This document shows positions 17,810 through 26,590 of a stretch of 64,000 bases of DNA, in pieces. This stretch comes from Pirellulales bacterium (lineage in GTDB: Bacteria; Planctomycetota; Planctomycetia; Pirellulales; JACPPG01): contig DASYDW010000063.1 of the NCBI GenBank assembly GCA_036499395.1, forward strand, positions 255,911 to 319,910, written 5' to 3'. Position 1 is the first letter of the stretch. Each line of letters starts with the position of its first letter. The position numbers were made by a program, and so were the translations under genes. The notes beneath the pieces are model-generated. The model saw only the letters and a list, made by a program, of their open reading frames with translations. It made no database searches and was not told the DNA's origin.

Positions 17810-18970
17810 TTAGCCGGTCGACATCACGATGTAACGCGGGTTGATGACGGCCGCGGCGCCGCGCTCGCTGGCCTTGAAGCGCACGACGATGTCGTTGTTG
17901 AAATCGGCTTCGCTGTTTTGCGGCGACTGGGTCACCGTGATCGGCCAGTTCTCCATGTAGGCGAATGCGCGGCTGAAATCACCGATAAACCACAGCTTCT
18001 TGGCATCGTTGGGGTCCATGCCGCCCGACACCAGGCGGCGATATGCCAGCCGGCTCTCCATCACCTGGTATTGCGACAGCGGATTGGCCGCGACGGTCAG
18101 TGTCGAGGCGTCGGTCGGTTGGTAACGAATCTCGCCGGCGTTGAACACCCGCTGCGCCGCGTGCCGATAGGCAGGCATCACCAGCACCGTCGTCGGCGAC
18201 ACCAGCACCGGTTCTCCGGTATTCGGATCGACAATGTCGGCGAATAGTTGCTCGGCCGTGTCCACATCGGTCCAGTCGACCAGTTCGTTGCCGGTGGCGA
18301 TATTCACCCACGGCGTGGTCGTTTGATACGTGTCGTACGCGGTGCCGCGCCACAGGTAATTGTTCGTCGATCCGATTGCCAGGTCGACTAACCGCTTCTC
18401 TTTGTTCAGCCCGAGAATCTCGCCGACCTCGGCCGCGCGGCTGAGCACCAAGTTCGTGCGGTCGAAGAAAATCGCTTCCTTCGTCACGGGCACGATGAAC
18501 CCGCGCTTCGTCGTCGAGGGCGTTTCGATGTAATCCTCGCCGAAGCCGAGGCTGGGAAAGGGCATACCAGGGGGCACTTCATCGATCTGGTCCTGAATGC
18601 GCGAGATGCCGGGGATCTTCTCGCCATCGAGCCGGGTGGAAATCGTTTGCACCAGCTTCGAGATGACAAACGCCTCTTGCGTGTAGGCGTCCATGATCTT
18701 CGAATAAATCACTTGTCCGGTGATGTTCAAGAAGGCGGTCACGTCGACGCCGTCCCCCGCCTCCAGGATTCGCGAGCCCCCTGCCGAGCGCGGATCAAGG
18801 GCGCGGACCCACTCGCGGCCGTCGGGCACCAAGGCCTCGGCCAGGTCACGCAGGCTGAAATCCTCGGGCTTGACGTGCCTTCCGCGCAAAGCTTCGCGCA
18901 GGCCCTCCACGGTCCGATGCGGGCCGTCCAGTTCGTACTGCCGTTTCAACTCGCGATATTGGATCGTCAC
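17810..18970 (-). CDS. Major capsid protein
   Basis: 386 aa from GTG 18970, which has AGGAG seven bases upstream; a GTG at 18985 is possible but its ribosome-binding site is poor. The protein has an N-terminal helical region (~1-60), then a long body with IYSKIMDAYTQEAFVISKLVQTI, IPVTKEAIFFDRTN, and a C-terminal ADFNNDIVVRFKASERGAAAVINPRYIV, which fits the spine-helix and P-domain layout of HK97-type capsid proteins that lack a fused protease. Gene order (protease, decoration, capsid) supports it. Confidence 0.8.
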   Translation of the reverse strand: MTIQYRELKRQYELDGPHRTVEGLREALRGRHVKPEDFSLRDLAEALVPDGREWVRALDPRSAGGSRILEAGDGVDVTAFLNITGQVIYSKIMDAYTQEAFVISKLVQTISTRLDGEKIPGISRIQDQIDEVPPGMPFPSLGFGEDYIETPSTTKRGFIVPVTKEAIFFDRTNLVLSRAAEVGEILGLNKEKRLVDLAIGSTNNYLWRGTAYDTYQTTTPWVNIATGNELVDWTDVDTAEQLFADIVDPNTGEPVLVSPTTVLVMPAYRHAAQRVFNAGEIRYQPTDASTLTVAANPLSQYQVMESRLAYRRLVSGGMDPNDAKKLWFIGDFSRAFAYMENWPITVTQSPQNSEADFNNDIVVRFKASERGAAAVINPRYIVMSTG

Positions 18971-19068
18971 TTCGGATCTCCTCACGAATAGGTCAGCCCT
19001 GATAGCCGTCTTTCAATCAACGGTGGGCCTGGGAAGTAATGTGATGGCTGCCGTGAATGCGGATTGCA

Positions 19069-19542
19069 TCAAGCCTTGGCCTGTGGGCCGCCGTGAGACA
19101 CGGTACCGACGATTTCGACCAGCACGCTGGTATCCGCCGGATTGACGCGCTTCGCGCAGCGACCGACGGCCAGATTTTCGGCACCGACGCCGACCAGAAT
19201 CTGATCGCTGAGCGGCGGTCCGGCGGATGGCTGGTTGATGCCGACCAGCGCGCCGATTTCGAACGTGGCGCTGGCACAGTCGTAGGCAAAGACACCTGTC
19301 GTGGCGACGCGAATCGGATTCGTATCTCCGCTACGCGATTGCTGCATCGCGACGCCGGCGAAGTTATTGTGAAACAGTTGTTGATTGGCGGCCTTGCTCC
19401 CCTGATCCGCTTGCGACGAGGCCGGCAGCGCATGGTCGGTACTGAGATACACCAGGTCCCCGATTTCAATCACGGTCGCGGATTGGACCGGAAGCATCAC
19501 CGGCGACGTCTCGCCATATCGCCATCGCATCAGATTGGCCAT
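19069..19542 (-). CDS. Capsid decoration-like protein
   Basis: 157 aa, start at 19542 with GGAG nine bases upstream. The sequence includes SATVIEIGDLVYLSTDHALPAS, NFAGVAMQQSRSGDT and VATTGVFAYDC, then FEIGALVGINQP, similar in layout to the DUF2190 and lambda gpD-type capsid stabilisers with their short beta-tulip fold. It sits between the protease/scaffold and the capsid gene, the usual place. Assignment is from pattern and synteny. Confidence 0.65.
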   Translation of the reverse strand: MANLMRWRYGETSPVMLPVQSATVIEIGDLVYLSTDHALPASSQADQGSKAANQQLFHNNFAGVAMQQSRSGDTNPIRVATTGVFAYDCASATFEIGALVGINQPSAGPPLSDQILVGVGAENLAVGRCAKRVNPADTSVLVEIVGTVSHGGPQAKA

Positions 19543-19599
19543 CTCATCGGTCTCCTACAGAAATAAGGATTCGCCCGCTATTTGCGGATTGTTCGCTGA

Positions 19600-20574
19600 T
19601 TATGTAATCGATTTCGCGAAGGCTGCGCCGTCGACCTTGGTGTGCCAGGGAGTGTCGACAAGTTGCTGATCGCGCGCCACGGGTCGGCCGGCCCAGGCCG
19701 GTCGATGAGCGTGCAAGCCGGCGGCCGCCGAGACCAGCCGGGCACGCTCTTGCACCAGGCGGCGCATCGCGTCTTCGTCCGGCGCGCTGAGGAGCGAGTC
19801 GAAAAACGTTTCGCTCACGATCTCCCGTGCCCAACCGCTGTCGGACGTCACGTCTGGCAGATGCGCCTCGGCCAGCAGGCGCTGCGCCAAGACGCGCCGC
19901 GCAGCCACCGCGTCGGCCACTCGCACGTGGTCGAGCTGCGCACGCAGTTGAGCGTTCTCGCGAGTCAACTCCGCTGCGAGCGCCGCGACCAGATCGGGCC
20001 GGCGGCGTTGCAACTCGGCTGGTGTTAGCTCTTCCCACAAGATCGCCGTGGCCGCACCGTCGTTTTGTCGCTCCCAGCCCGGCGTCAGCGCCGCTTCGAA
20101 CAGCCCGCGCGTCGTGGCCGGATCTGCCACGAGATCGACGCTCTGCACTTTCGTAATTCCTTCGACCACGACCCGGCCGTTACGATGCGAGGTTTTGGCC
20201 AGCACGTTGTGAGAAAAGCCGACGTTTTCGGGCGCGTGCTCCGCATCCCAAGTCAGTTGGCCGGCCAAGGCGTGTTGTGGATTGAAATGAAAGTCGGCGA
20301 ATAGCCCTTCGCCGGAACGCACGACCATGTTGTGAATGGCGCCAATACGATCTTGGTAATCGCGCGGGGAACCAGGAGCGGACTTGGGATGATTGACGTT
20401 GACCTTCGCCCCTTCGTACAAGGGAGCCGCGGCCGTCAACGCCTCGGGCAGGTAAGTTCGGCCGTTCTGGGATTCGGTCCCCAGGATCTTAGCGCCGCGG
20501 ATGATGCCCGCCTCTCGGTCGACGCGCAGCGCCAGACCACGGGAATTGATGAATTCTTGCAAGGGCTCGGACAT
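19600..20574 (-). CDS. Prohead protease with fused scaffold
   Basis: 324 aa from ATG 20574, placed by a strong GAGGAGAGA box; an upstream frame extension would run into the terminator hairpin. Residues ~15-170 look like a phage maturation protease: ILGTESQNGRTYLPEAL, KVNVNHPK with a candidate catalytic His, and GFSHNVLAKTS followed by VQSVDLVADPATT with candidate Ser residues. From ~200 the chain is a coiled coil (LAAELTRENAQLRAQLDHVR), typical of a scaffold. The protease would digest the scaffold after prohead assembly. It is the first gene after RNA element A and so heads the capsid-tail half of the cluster. Confidence 0.75.
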   Translation of the reverse strand: MSEPLQEFINSRGLALRVDREAGIIRGAKILGTESQNGRTYLPEALTAAAPLYEGAKVNVNHPKSAPGSPRDYQDRIGAIHNMVVRSGEGLFADFHFNPQHALAGQLTWDAEHAPENVGFSHNVLAKTSHRNGRVVVEGITKVQSVDLVADPATTRGLFEAALTPGWERQNDGAATAILWEELTPAELQRRRPDLVAALAAELTRENAQLRAQLDHVRVADAVAARRVLAQRLLAEAHLPDVTSDSGWAREIVSETFFDSLLSAPDEDAMRRLVQERARLVSAAAGLHAHRPAWAGRPVARDQQLVDTPWHTKVDGAAFAKSIT

Positions 20575-20605
20575 CGGATCTCTCCTCGCGTTGTCGTACG
20601 GCAAC

Positions 20606-20688
20606 AAAAAAAGCCCATCGCTCGAACCGTCGTTGGTTCGCGATGGGCTCCTGTGGATACCTGCCTGGTGGCGGGCTCTGCGGATACC
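20606..20688 (-). promoter_or_regulatory. Structured leader element, copy A: tandem GGTATC motif plus terminator
   Basis: On the minus strand two GGTATCC motifs (20688-20682 and 20661-20655), each followed by GAGCC, precede a long hairpin: 9-bp outer stem 20649-20641/20620-20612 and 6-bp inner stem. A run of seven U follows (20612-20606). The protease ATG is 32 nt further on. It is the same arrangement as copy B at 32163-32244, with compensating stem sequences. It is either the terminator of the upstream gene or an attenuator of the downstream one. Confidence 0.7.
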
Positions 20689-20773
20689 TTACGTTGTGCT
20701 ACTCGTTATGCTGCTGCCGGCTGCCACACTGTCGCGATGGACTGTTTGCGCGAGACGTGCAGAAGCTGTGCGA

Positions 20774-20956
20774 TTACTTTTCGATCTTGTCGATGCGACG
20801 GCGAATGTGCTGAATCGATCCGTCTTGGACGGCAACTTCGATCTCGGCGGTGCCGTAAAAGCCCCGCTTCAACACGTCGCCCAGCATTTCTCGCAACGCG
20901 GCACACGCGTGCGATACTTTACTCTCGTTAGATGGTGTTAGCGGTTGTGTAATCAT
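20774..20956 (-). CDS. Small protein, DUF2292 (YezD)-like
   Basis: 60 aa. The central part, LREMLGDVLKRGFYGTAEIEVAVQDGSIQHIRRR, fits the short DUF2292 pattern (helix, FGxxxIxVxDGxIxxI, basic end) of uncharacterised small cytoplasmic proteins. No ribosome-binding site precedes the ATG at 20956. A TTGAAA and a TACGAT hexamer 16 bp apart lie just upstream, so a leaderless transcript from its own promoter is possible. It lies between portal and protease genes, where a DUF2292 protein is not a usual phage component. Confidence 0.6.
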   Translation of the reverse strand: MITQPLTPSNESKVSHACAALREMLGDVLKRGFYGTAEIEVAVQDGSIQHIRRRIDKIEK

Positions 20957-21077
20957 TAAAGACCATCGTATCTTTTCATGTACTTATTTCAAGGGTAACT
21001 TTTGGCCACTCGTTCGACGATATTCTTTCTTCGGCGCACAACATCTTCCGCGCACGCACCTTTCTTTTTCTGCGCGG

Positions 21078-22553
21078 CTAACCGCGCGGTGGCACAGCGC
21101 CAGTTTGCTGCCCATCGTCGATGCTCGCTTGCCGATGGCTGAGCAGGTTGGCCTGCTCTTGCGCATAGTCGAGTCGCCGACGCTGACTCCATGTTTGTGG
21201 CGAAAGAATGCCTGATTGATATTCGATGCGCGCTACCTGCGCGTCCTTCAGTGCGTCGCGCACAGCCAGCGGCGGCGCCACGGCCTGAATGTCAATAGCC
21301 GTCAGCGAATCGGACGAAGTACGGCCCGCGCGCTCGGCCACCGCGATAACCCTGCGCATCACCTCCAGATCTGCCTCGACCTGTTCCGCCTGCAAACGTT
21401 CGAACATTCGCACGGCGGGACTTTCCGCCACCATTGTCGACGCGTAATTGGCGTTCGAGGCATCGCTCGACAACATGAACTCGGGCATGACCAGCCGGGC
21501 CGCGATCGCCCGCAACTCAGCCTGCAGCACTGCGACGTAACTAGCGGCGTTGAGTCCCTGAGCCGGAAAATCATATTCGACGCCGGCGTGTGTATCGAGA
21601 ATGGTGCCGGGCGCGAAATGCTTCCAATTCGTCGTTCGGCCGCCCGGCCCTGTCGTCGTGGCGTCGGCCTGACCGGTGACGAACTGCTGTACGGCGGTGC
21701 GAGTGGCTCCTTGATGGCGGCGCACCAGCGCGATCGCCGACTGAATTTCGGCGACGACGCTCATGTTGCGCAGCAGTTTTTCGGCGCGGCGCAAATTCTT
21801 TCGCACGGGATAGAACAGCGGCAACCCGCGCTTCACATTTCCATCGACATTTTCCTTGCGATGTTGAATGTCGCAAGCGTCGATAAAGGTCCCGTCGACG
21901 TAGTAGCCCAAAACTTCCTCGACATCGTGCGGATCGGTCACGATGCCGAAGCTGGCCGCGGGATCGCTCGAGGCGTTGGGCGGCGTCGAGACTTGCCCCG
22001 GCTCGACGAAGCGCACCCGCAGCGTACCGTCGGCGCCGACGAAAAATCGCAAGAACGCTTCGCCGTCACGGTCGCGGCGGCGCACGATCTCTTGTTGGCG
22101 GCGATGCCATTGATTCGTGACGATGAATTCGTCGATCAACGCCTGAGCCGTCGCCAACAACTCGGGGCTTGCTTCCTGTCCGTTCTTGCGCACTGCCCGG
22201 TAACTGTGCCCCGGCCCAATCACGTAGTTGATCCGATTTTCGTGCCCGTTGATCGCGAACTCGTTCGTCATCGCTAGTCCACGACACTCGATGCGAATCT
22301 GCCGATGCTCGGTTTCTGTCCAGAACGGGGCGACGGCGGCGCCGCCCCGCTGCATTTCATTGCCGATGAGCTGCCAGGCCCGGCCATCGTCGTCCCACAG
22401 AGCGTCGCGCGGATCGACCAGGCTATCCCACAGTCCTTGGCAGGCCTCCTGCAGCCGGCGTTCCAAGCGTGAAACCGGACCAGGGTCCGTTATCGCAGCC
22501 GCTTCCTGATCGCCGTTACCATGATTCAGATTGTTACCGTTGGTCGATTTCAT
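21078..22553 (-). CDS. Portal protein
   Basis: 491 aa, start at 22553 with AGGGAG nine bases upstream. It fits the lambda gpB-type portal family: an N-terminal WDSLVDPRDALWDDDGRAWQ region, then GHENRINYVIGPGHSYRAVR, QEIVRRRDRDGEAFLRFFV, PGQVSTPPN, IDACDIQHRKENVDGNVKRGLPLFYPVRK and the long helical segment RLVMPEFMLSSDASNANYASTMVAESP. Length is normal. It forms the dodecameric vertex through which DNA is packaged. It follows the large terminase by 93 bp. Confidence 0.85.
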   Translation of the reverse strand: MKSTNGNNLNHGNGDQEAAAITDPGPVSRLERRLQEACQGLWDSLVDPRDALWDDDGRAWQLIGNEMQRGGAAVAPFWTETEHRQIRIECRGLAMTNEFAINGHENRINYVIGPGHSYRAVRKNGQEASPELLATAQALIDEFIVTNQWHRRQQEIVRRRDRDGEAFLRFFVGADGTLRVRFVEPGQVSTPPNASSDPAASFGIVTDPHDVEEVLGYYVDGTFIDACDIQHRKENVDGNVKRGLPLFYPVRKNLRRAEKLLRNMSVVAEIQSAIALVRRHQGATRTAVQQFVTGQADATTTGPGGRTTNWKHFAPGTILDTHAGVEYDFPAQGLNAASYVAVLQAELRAIAARLVMPEFMLSSDASNANYASTMVAESPAVRMFERLQAEQVEADLEVMRRVIAVAERAGRTSSDSLTAIDIQAVAPPLAVRDALKDAQVARIEYQSGILSPQTWSQRRRLDYAQEQANLLSHRQASIDDGQQTGAVPPRG

Positions 22554-22646
22554 AATCGTGTCTCCCTAAAAAGGCGCCGGGTGACAGCCACGAACAGCAT
22601 CGCTCGGCAAGTGTCGTTGATTCATTTCTGCGACCTGCCTGGACGG

Positions 22647-24338
22647 TCAGGACGAGAGCGGCAATCGATCTCCAAAGCCATCGTCGAATGTTGGCCGCTC
22701 GGAAAGCTCGCAGGCCATGCGGATGGCCATTTCCAAGGCGTCCGGTCCGTCGTCGTGGTCGCCGATGGGAAACTGCTGCAATTGCTCGACCAACATTCGC
22801 GTCGCCGGCGAATTTCGGAAACGAAGTTGCCGTTGCGATAAAAACGGCCCCAGCCGGCGAATGCGCACCAGCTTGTTGACGCGGTTGTCGATCGACCAGG
22901 GCTGCACGCCCACGATTCCTTGCCTGCCGAACTCCGCGGCAAACTCGCGGCCGAGCAAATCTTGAAACTGATTGGTTTCGATCGCCAGCGCGTCAGGCCG
23001 AAACAGTCGGCACCATTCGACGCCATCGGCCACGATTTGCGGTGTCGCGCGACGGGCCAGGTCCGCGTCGACGTAGAACACGCCGTCCGTGCCGACCCCC
23101 AAAATTACAAATGCCGAGTAATCGCCGCGGCGTGCGTCGTTTCCTTTACTCGGATCAAGCGCGATAACCTTCAACGACAAACGTTCCGGCCAATCGTCGA
23201 ACCAGATGCCGGCGTGGAAGTAATCTTCGGGCCATTCGCAAGCCTCGGGGTTGATCGGCGAGCCTTGCTTCTCGCGCTCGAAAGCCGTGCGGCCACTCTC
23301 GACCCGCATCCGCATCAAAGTGTACAGATCCTCTTGCTCTGGCCACAACAACACGGCGCCCGCCTGCATCGTGGCCGCATGCGATTCATAGAAGTCGCGC
23401 GCCATCTGCCGGCAAGCGGGATTATCGAGCGCCGTGTAAAGCTCCTCCCACCTCTGCCAGGCCAGCATGTCGTCCGGCCAGCGCTCGATGGCGCGAAAAA
23501 TGCGAGACTCCCAACCGGGAGTCCGATGCAGTTCGAGCCCCAGCGCGTCGTGATGCAAGGCCGTGGCCAGGTGGAAAATATTCGTCGTCGCGGTGCCGGC
23601 CTTGATCAACGTGCCGTGGAACCAGTTGCGCGAATGCTCGCGCTGCAAGGCCGATTCCATATGTCCGTCATTTTGCAGGTCATCGCATATAATCAGCGTC
23701 GGCCGATGCTCACGACGCCGGCGGCCGCGAATACGCTGACCCGTTCCGAATGCTTCGATCGTGACGCCGTTACGCAAGCCAATCGCCGCCGCACGCCAGA
23801 CGGTTCCCTTGCCTGTCGCGTCGGGATAATCGGCGGCCAGCAGCTCGTTATCCAGCAACTCGGCCCTGATGTTCTCTAGGTGGCTGACGGCCTGGTCCTT
23901 CGTATCCGATACGATCCAGATATACGGCTCGGTCCCCTCGACGGCCATTCGCAAGGGGCAAGCCAATGACGCGACGGTCGATTTCGCGGCCCCGCGCGGC
24001 CCGATAACGTTGATCTTCTGGCCGCGCGTCGACCGCGATTGCTCGATTTGTTCGCCCAACCAGCGGTGCATCGCCGATGGCGGCAATTGAAAATGGGGCG
24101 ACAGATAGTGCTTCGCCCAATCGAGCAGGCTACGCGCGCGATTGTCGACTTCCTGGGGCGATCGCAACAGCCGGCGAAGATTGTGCGCCAGCGCGGCGAG
24201 CACGAATTCCTCTTGTTCGGCCAGCGAGGATCGTGGATCGTACGGCAGACAGCCACGGGCGTCGTCGTAGGCTGCAGAAGAGGCTTCGGCGACCGAATCA
24301 TTGCGGACCTCCACTTTTTTCCGCTTGGCAGGCGTCAC
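22647..24338 (-). CDS. Terminase large subunit
   Basis: 563 aa from GTG 24338, which overlaps the stop of the small subunit as GTGA; a longer frame start at 24416 would overlap it by 82 bp. The ATPase has Walker A GPRGAAKST near residue 115 and Walker B PTLIICDDL near 210. The C-terminal nuclease shows the acidic residues of the RNase H fold in VIALDPSKGNDARRGDYSAF (~395), DALAIETNQFQ (~455) and DGPDALEMAIRM (~530). All key residues look intact, so the motor should be functional. It cuts and pumps DNA into the prohead. Confidence 0.9.
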   Translation of the reverse strand: MTPAKRKKVEVRNDSVAEASSAAYDDARGCLPYDPRSSLAEQEEFVLAALAHNLRRLLRSPQEVDNRARSLLDWAKHYLSPHFQLPPSAMHRWLGEQIEQSRSTRGQKINVIGPRGAAKSTVASLACPLRMAVEGTEPYIWIVSDTKDQAVSHLENIRAELLDNELLAADYPDATGKGTVWRAAAIGLRNGVTIEAFGTGQRIRGRRRREHRPTLIICDDLQNDGHMESALQREHSRNWFHGTLIKAGTATTNIFHLATALHHDALGLELHRTPGWESRIFRAIERWPDDMLAWQRWEELYTALDNPACRQMARDFYESHAATMQAGAVLLWPEQEDLYTLMRMRVESGRTAFEREKQGSPINPEACEWPEDYFHAGIWFDDWPERLSLKVIALDPSKGNDARRGDYSAFVILGVGTDGVFYVDADLARRATPQIVADGVEWCRLFRPDALAIETNQFQDLLGREFAAEFGRQGIVGVQPWSIDNRVNKLVRIRRLGPFLSQRQLRFRNSPATRMLVEQLQQFPIGDHDDGPDALEMAIRMACELSERPTFDDGFGDRLPLSS

Positions 24339-24781
24339 TTGCGCTTCTTCTTCCGCTTGGGTTCGGCCGCCAGGTTGGCTAGCAGCTTTGTCACGCGATC
24401 CAACAGGCGTTCGCAACGTTCCGGGTCGGCCACCTCGTGCGTAATGATCGTGGCCAGGTGTTCGAACACGTCATTTAATTCCTCCACAGGAATCGTACCG
24501 GGACGACGTTTCGCAAATCGCTCGGGAAAGATGCGCTCTAAGAGCCAGGCCGAGGCGTTCCAGGACTTCTTGCCCGCTTGCTGGATATTCGAAAGCAGAA
24601 TTACTTCGAAGTCCGACTCCGCGCGCTTCAATCGCTGGGCGAACTCCCGACTGCGATCGGCGCGCACACGGATCGCCGATACGGTGCAGCCCACGTGCTT
24701 GGCGGCGGTGCGCAGGCTGCCGCCGACGGAGACGATCGCACGAATCTCGGCTTCTTTGATCGCATCGATCGATGATTTCAT
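24335..24781 (-). CDS. Terminase small subunit-like protein
   Basis: 148 aa from ATG 24781. N-terminal helix-turn-helix: EAEIRAIVSVGGSLRTAAKHVGCTVSAIRVRADR reads as a DNA-binding helix pair, followed by a helical oligomerisation region and a very basic tail (PKRKKKRK). This is the usual design of small terminase subunits that recognise the packaging site. Translational coupling to the large subunit supports it. The Lys/Arg tail is stronger than usual. No second HTH. Confidence 0.8.
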   Translation of the reverse strand: MKSSIDAIKEAEIRAIVSVGGSLRTAAKHVGCTVSAIRVRADRSREFAQRLKRAESDFEVILLSNIQQAGKKSWNASAWLLERIFPERFAKRRPGTIPVEELNDVFEHLATIITHEVADPERCERLLDRVTKLLANLAAEPKRKKKRK

Positions 24782-24791
24782 GCCCTTGCTT

Positions 24792-25913
24792 TCACGCCAC
24801 GTTGCTCGCACCGAGATATTCGAACGAAGCCACGGCGCGGCCGCTCGAACCGCGGTAGTTGTGAATGAAGCGGCGAGCGCTGCGCGAACCGGTCTTCAGC
24901 ACGCGCACCGTTCGCCACCGGGGCGACTTCGTGCAATGTGCCAGCACCGACGGGTGGCTGGCCGTAATGTTGATGCGCAATCCCTCGTCGCGATGCTGTT
25001 GCGCGACGGCCTCGGTCACGCGCATGCCGATGCCGATCCCTTGAAAGTCGGGCAGTGTCACGACGCGGCTGATGCGCCAATGCCCGCGCCGCCCAATCAA
25101 GGGAAACGTGGCACAGAATGCGACCGCGGCATCGCGCCAGGTGGCAAGAAAGCAGCGCGCCGTCGGCGCCAGATTTCCATTTAAATAGTGATGGCGCGCA
25201 AACAAAGTCCACGCACGACGGTGGCAACGAAAGAGTTCGAGTTGCACGGGCGGACGCCGAAGACTCCTCCATTGGCAGATCCCGGTCGCCATATCGACGA
25301 TCCAATCCGGCGTCAGCCACTCAGCAACGTCGTAATGGCAGGTGATCGCCACGAAGCGACATTTCAGCCGGTCGTCGTGAATGGCTCGCGCCACGGCCGC
25401 CGAACCAATCTGCGCGACATTCCTGTCGACCACGCTGGTAAATTCATCGAAGGCCACGATCGGCACAGCCGCATCGTTGAGTAACATTGAATGTTCACTC
25501 GCGACACCGACCGACAAAGCCCGCGCCACGTCGCAACGAAACCGCTCGCCATTGCTCAGCACCGAGTACGGCTTTACCCAGGAAGGGGGCGAGCTGAATC
25601 CGACGGCCGTCAACAATCCGGTGACATCCTTGATCGGCAGATCGCCAAACGCGTCCACCATCGCGCGATCGACAGGCCAGGCATGTCCCTGGTAAAGCAC
25701 GTCGCCAAACGCCTGTCGGGCGACCGTGGTCTTGCCGCTTCCTGATGGCCCGACGATGAGTCCGATCCTCCACGGCTCGTCGGTACCGGGAATCTCCGCG
25801 CGAAATGTCGATACCGATTTTTCCGCCAGCGGCACGTCGAACATGCCCGCGACCTGCCGCACGCGAAACGAATCGTGGACCGGGCAATCGGCGGTGACTT
25901 CGATGATCGGCAC
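24792..25913 (-). CDS. ABC-type ATPase fused to a GNAT (Mom-like) acetyltransferase domain
   Basis: 373 aa from GTG 25913, chosen because GGAGG lies seven bases upstream and the longer frame overlaps the ParB gene. ATPase half: Walker A GPSGSGKTT, ABC signature LSNGERFRCDVARALS, Walker B PIVAFDEFTS, switch His in AITCHYD. No membrane domain. The C-terminal ~150 residues are a GNAT fold with RVVTLPDFQGIGIGMRVTEA as the acetyl-CoA loop and HHYLNGNLAPTARCFLATW upstream. The combination corresponds to COG2401. The GNAT half resembles the phage Mu Mom family of DNA-modifying enzymes; that link is my inference. Confidence 0.8.
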   Translation of the reverse strand: MPIIEVTADCPVHDSFRVRQVAGMFDVPLAEKSVSTFRAEIPGTDEPWRIGLIVGPSGSGKTTVARQAFGDVLYQGHAWPVDRAMVDAFGDLPIKDVTGLLTAVGFSSPPSWVKPYSVLSNGERFRCDVARALSVGVASEHSMLLNDAAVPIVAFDEFTSVVDRNVAQIGSAAVARAIHDDRLKCRFVAITCHYDVAEWLTPDWIVDMATGICQWRSLRRPPVQLELFRCHRRAWTLFARHHYLNGNLAPTARCFLATWRDAAVAFCATFPLIGRRGHWRISRVVTLPDFQGIGIGMRVTEAVAQQHRDEGLRINITASHPSVLAHCTKSPRWRTVRVLKTGSRSARRFIHNYRGSSGRAVASFEYLGASNVA

Positions 25914-25939
25914 GCTCGGGCCTCCGGCGTTCGCGATTG

Positions 25940-26503
25940 TTACAGCACAAGCACACGGCACTTGAAGCCTTCGCCGCTCAGCCGCTCGAACAGCGCGCGC
26001 TGCGCAGTTTCGTCGCCACATTCCACGACGAGCTGATAGAGTTCTTCGAGCGCACTATCGACTTGTGGGCTAAGCGGTTCTGGCAGCGCGAAGCCGCGGC
26101 GCGACTCATCGGCCAGGTTATTCAACAGCGATTGCACGGCTTCGCTTTGCGTTTCAACCTCGGACACCAGCGAAGCAAGCCGCTCAGCATTGGTTTCGGC
26201 CAGCGCCGCCAGTGGATCCAATACGGTCAGCAACTTGGCCGCTTCGTCAGCCGATAGATCGAGCACGAGCACAGGCACCTCGGCGTCGGGCGTCGTTTCG
26301 GCGCGCAAATGGCCATCGATCAGCTCCAGTGTGCCGTCGTCCAGTTCGCGCGCCAGCAGCGCGCCGGCGTAACCGATCTCGGCCAGCACGCCGCGCAAGG
26401 CGTCGCGCTGGGCGTCGGGATGCATGCGCCAGTTTCTGGGATGCGGACGAAGTTGTGAGGCTGGCACGCGGCGCAGCTCACGGATGCGATCGCGGATCTG
26501 CAT
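25940..26503 (-). CDS. ParB-like nuclease-domain protein
   Basis: 187 aa, ATG 26503 with GAGG eight bases upstream. Residues 10-85 match the ParB/Srx-like N-terminal domain: ASQLRPHPRNWRMHPDAQRDALRGVLAEIGYAGALLA and LELIDGHLRAE, with the G-H-x-R motif. The C-terminal half is helical and not recognised; it may hold a CTP- or protein-binding part. Stand-alone ParB-like proteins occur next to DNA methylases and terminases in phages. It is directly upstream of the ABC-GNAT gene (26 bp gap), suggesting the two act together on phage DNA. Confidence 0.75.
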   Translation of the reverse strand: MQIRDRIRELRRVPASQLRPHPRNWRMHPDAQRDALRGVLAEIGYAGALLARELDDGTLELIDGHLRAETTPDAEVPVLVLDLSADEAAKLLTVLDPLAALAETNAERLASLVSEVETQSEAVQSLLNNLADESRRGFALPEPLSPQVDSALEELYQLVVECGDETAQRALFERLSGEGFKCRVLVL

Positions 26504-26590
26504 GACGGTTACCTCGAAATATCATTGCTGCAGAAACGTGGAGCGGCGGTCGCCGGCGCCGACGACCGCACACACTCCACGCGCCTTGGT

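Noticed and set aside
21216-22277. 353-aa plus-strand frame opposite the portal gene
   Set aside because: Antisense shadow of a recognisable portal protein; composition is His/Arg/Gln-rich with no fold pattern.
24039-25184. 381-aa plus-strand frame opposite terminase and ABC-GNAT genes
   Set aside because: Antisense to genes with intact catalytic motifs, and it has no ribosome-binding site or motif.
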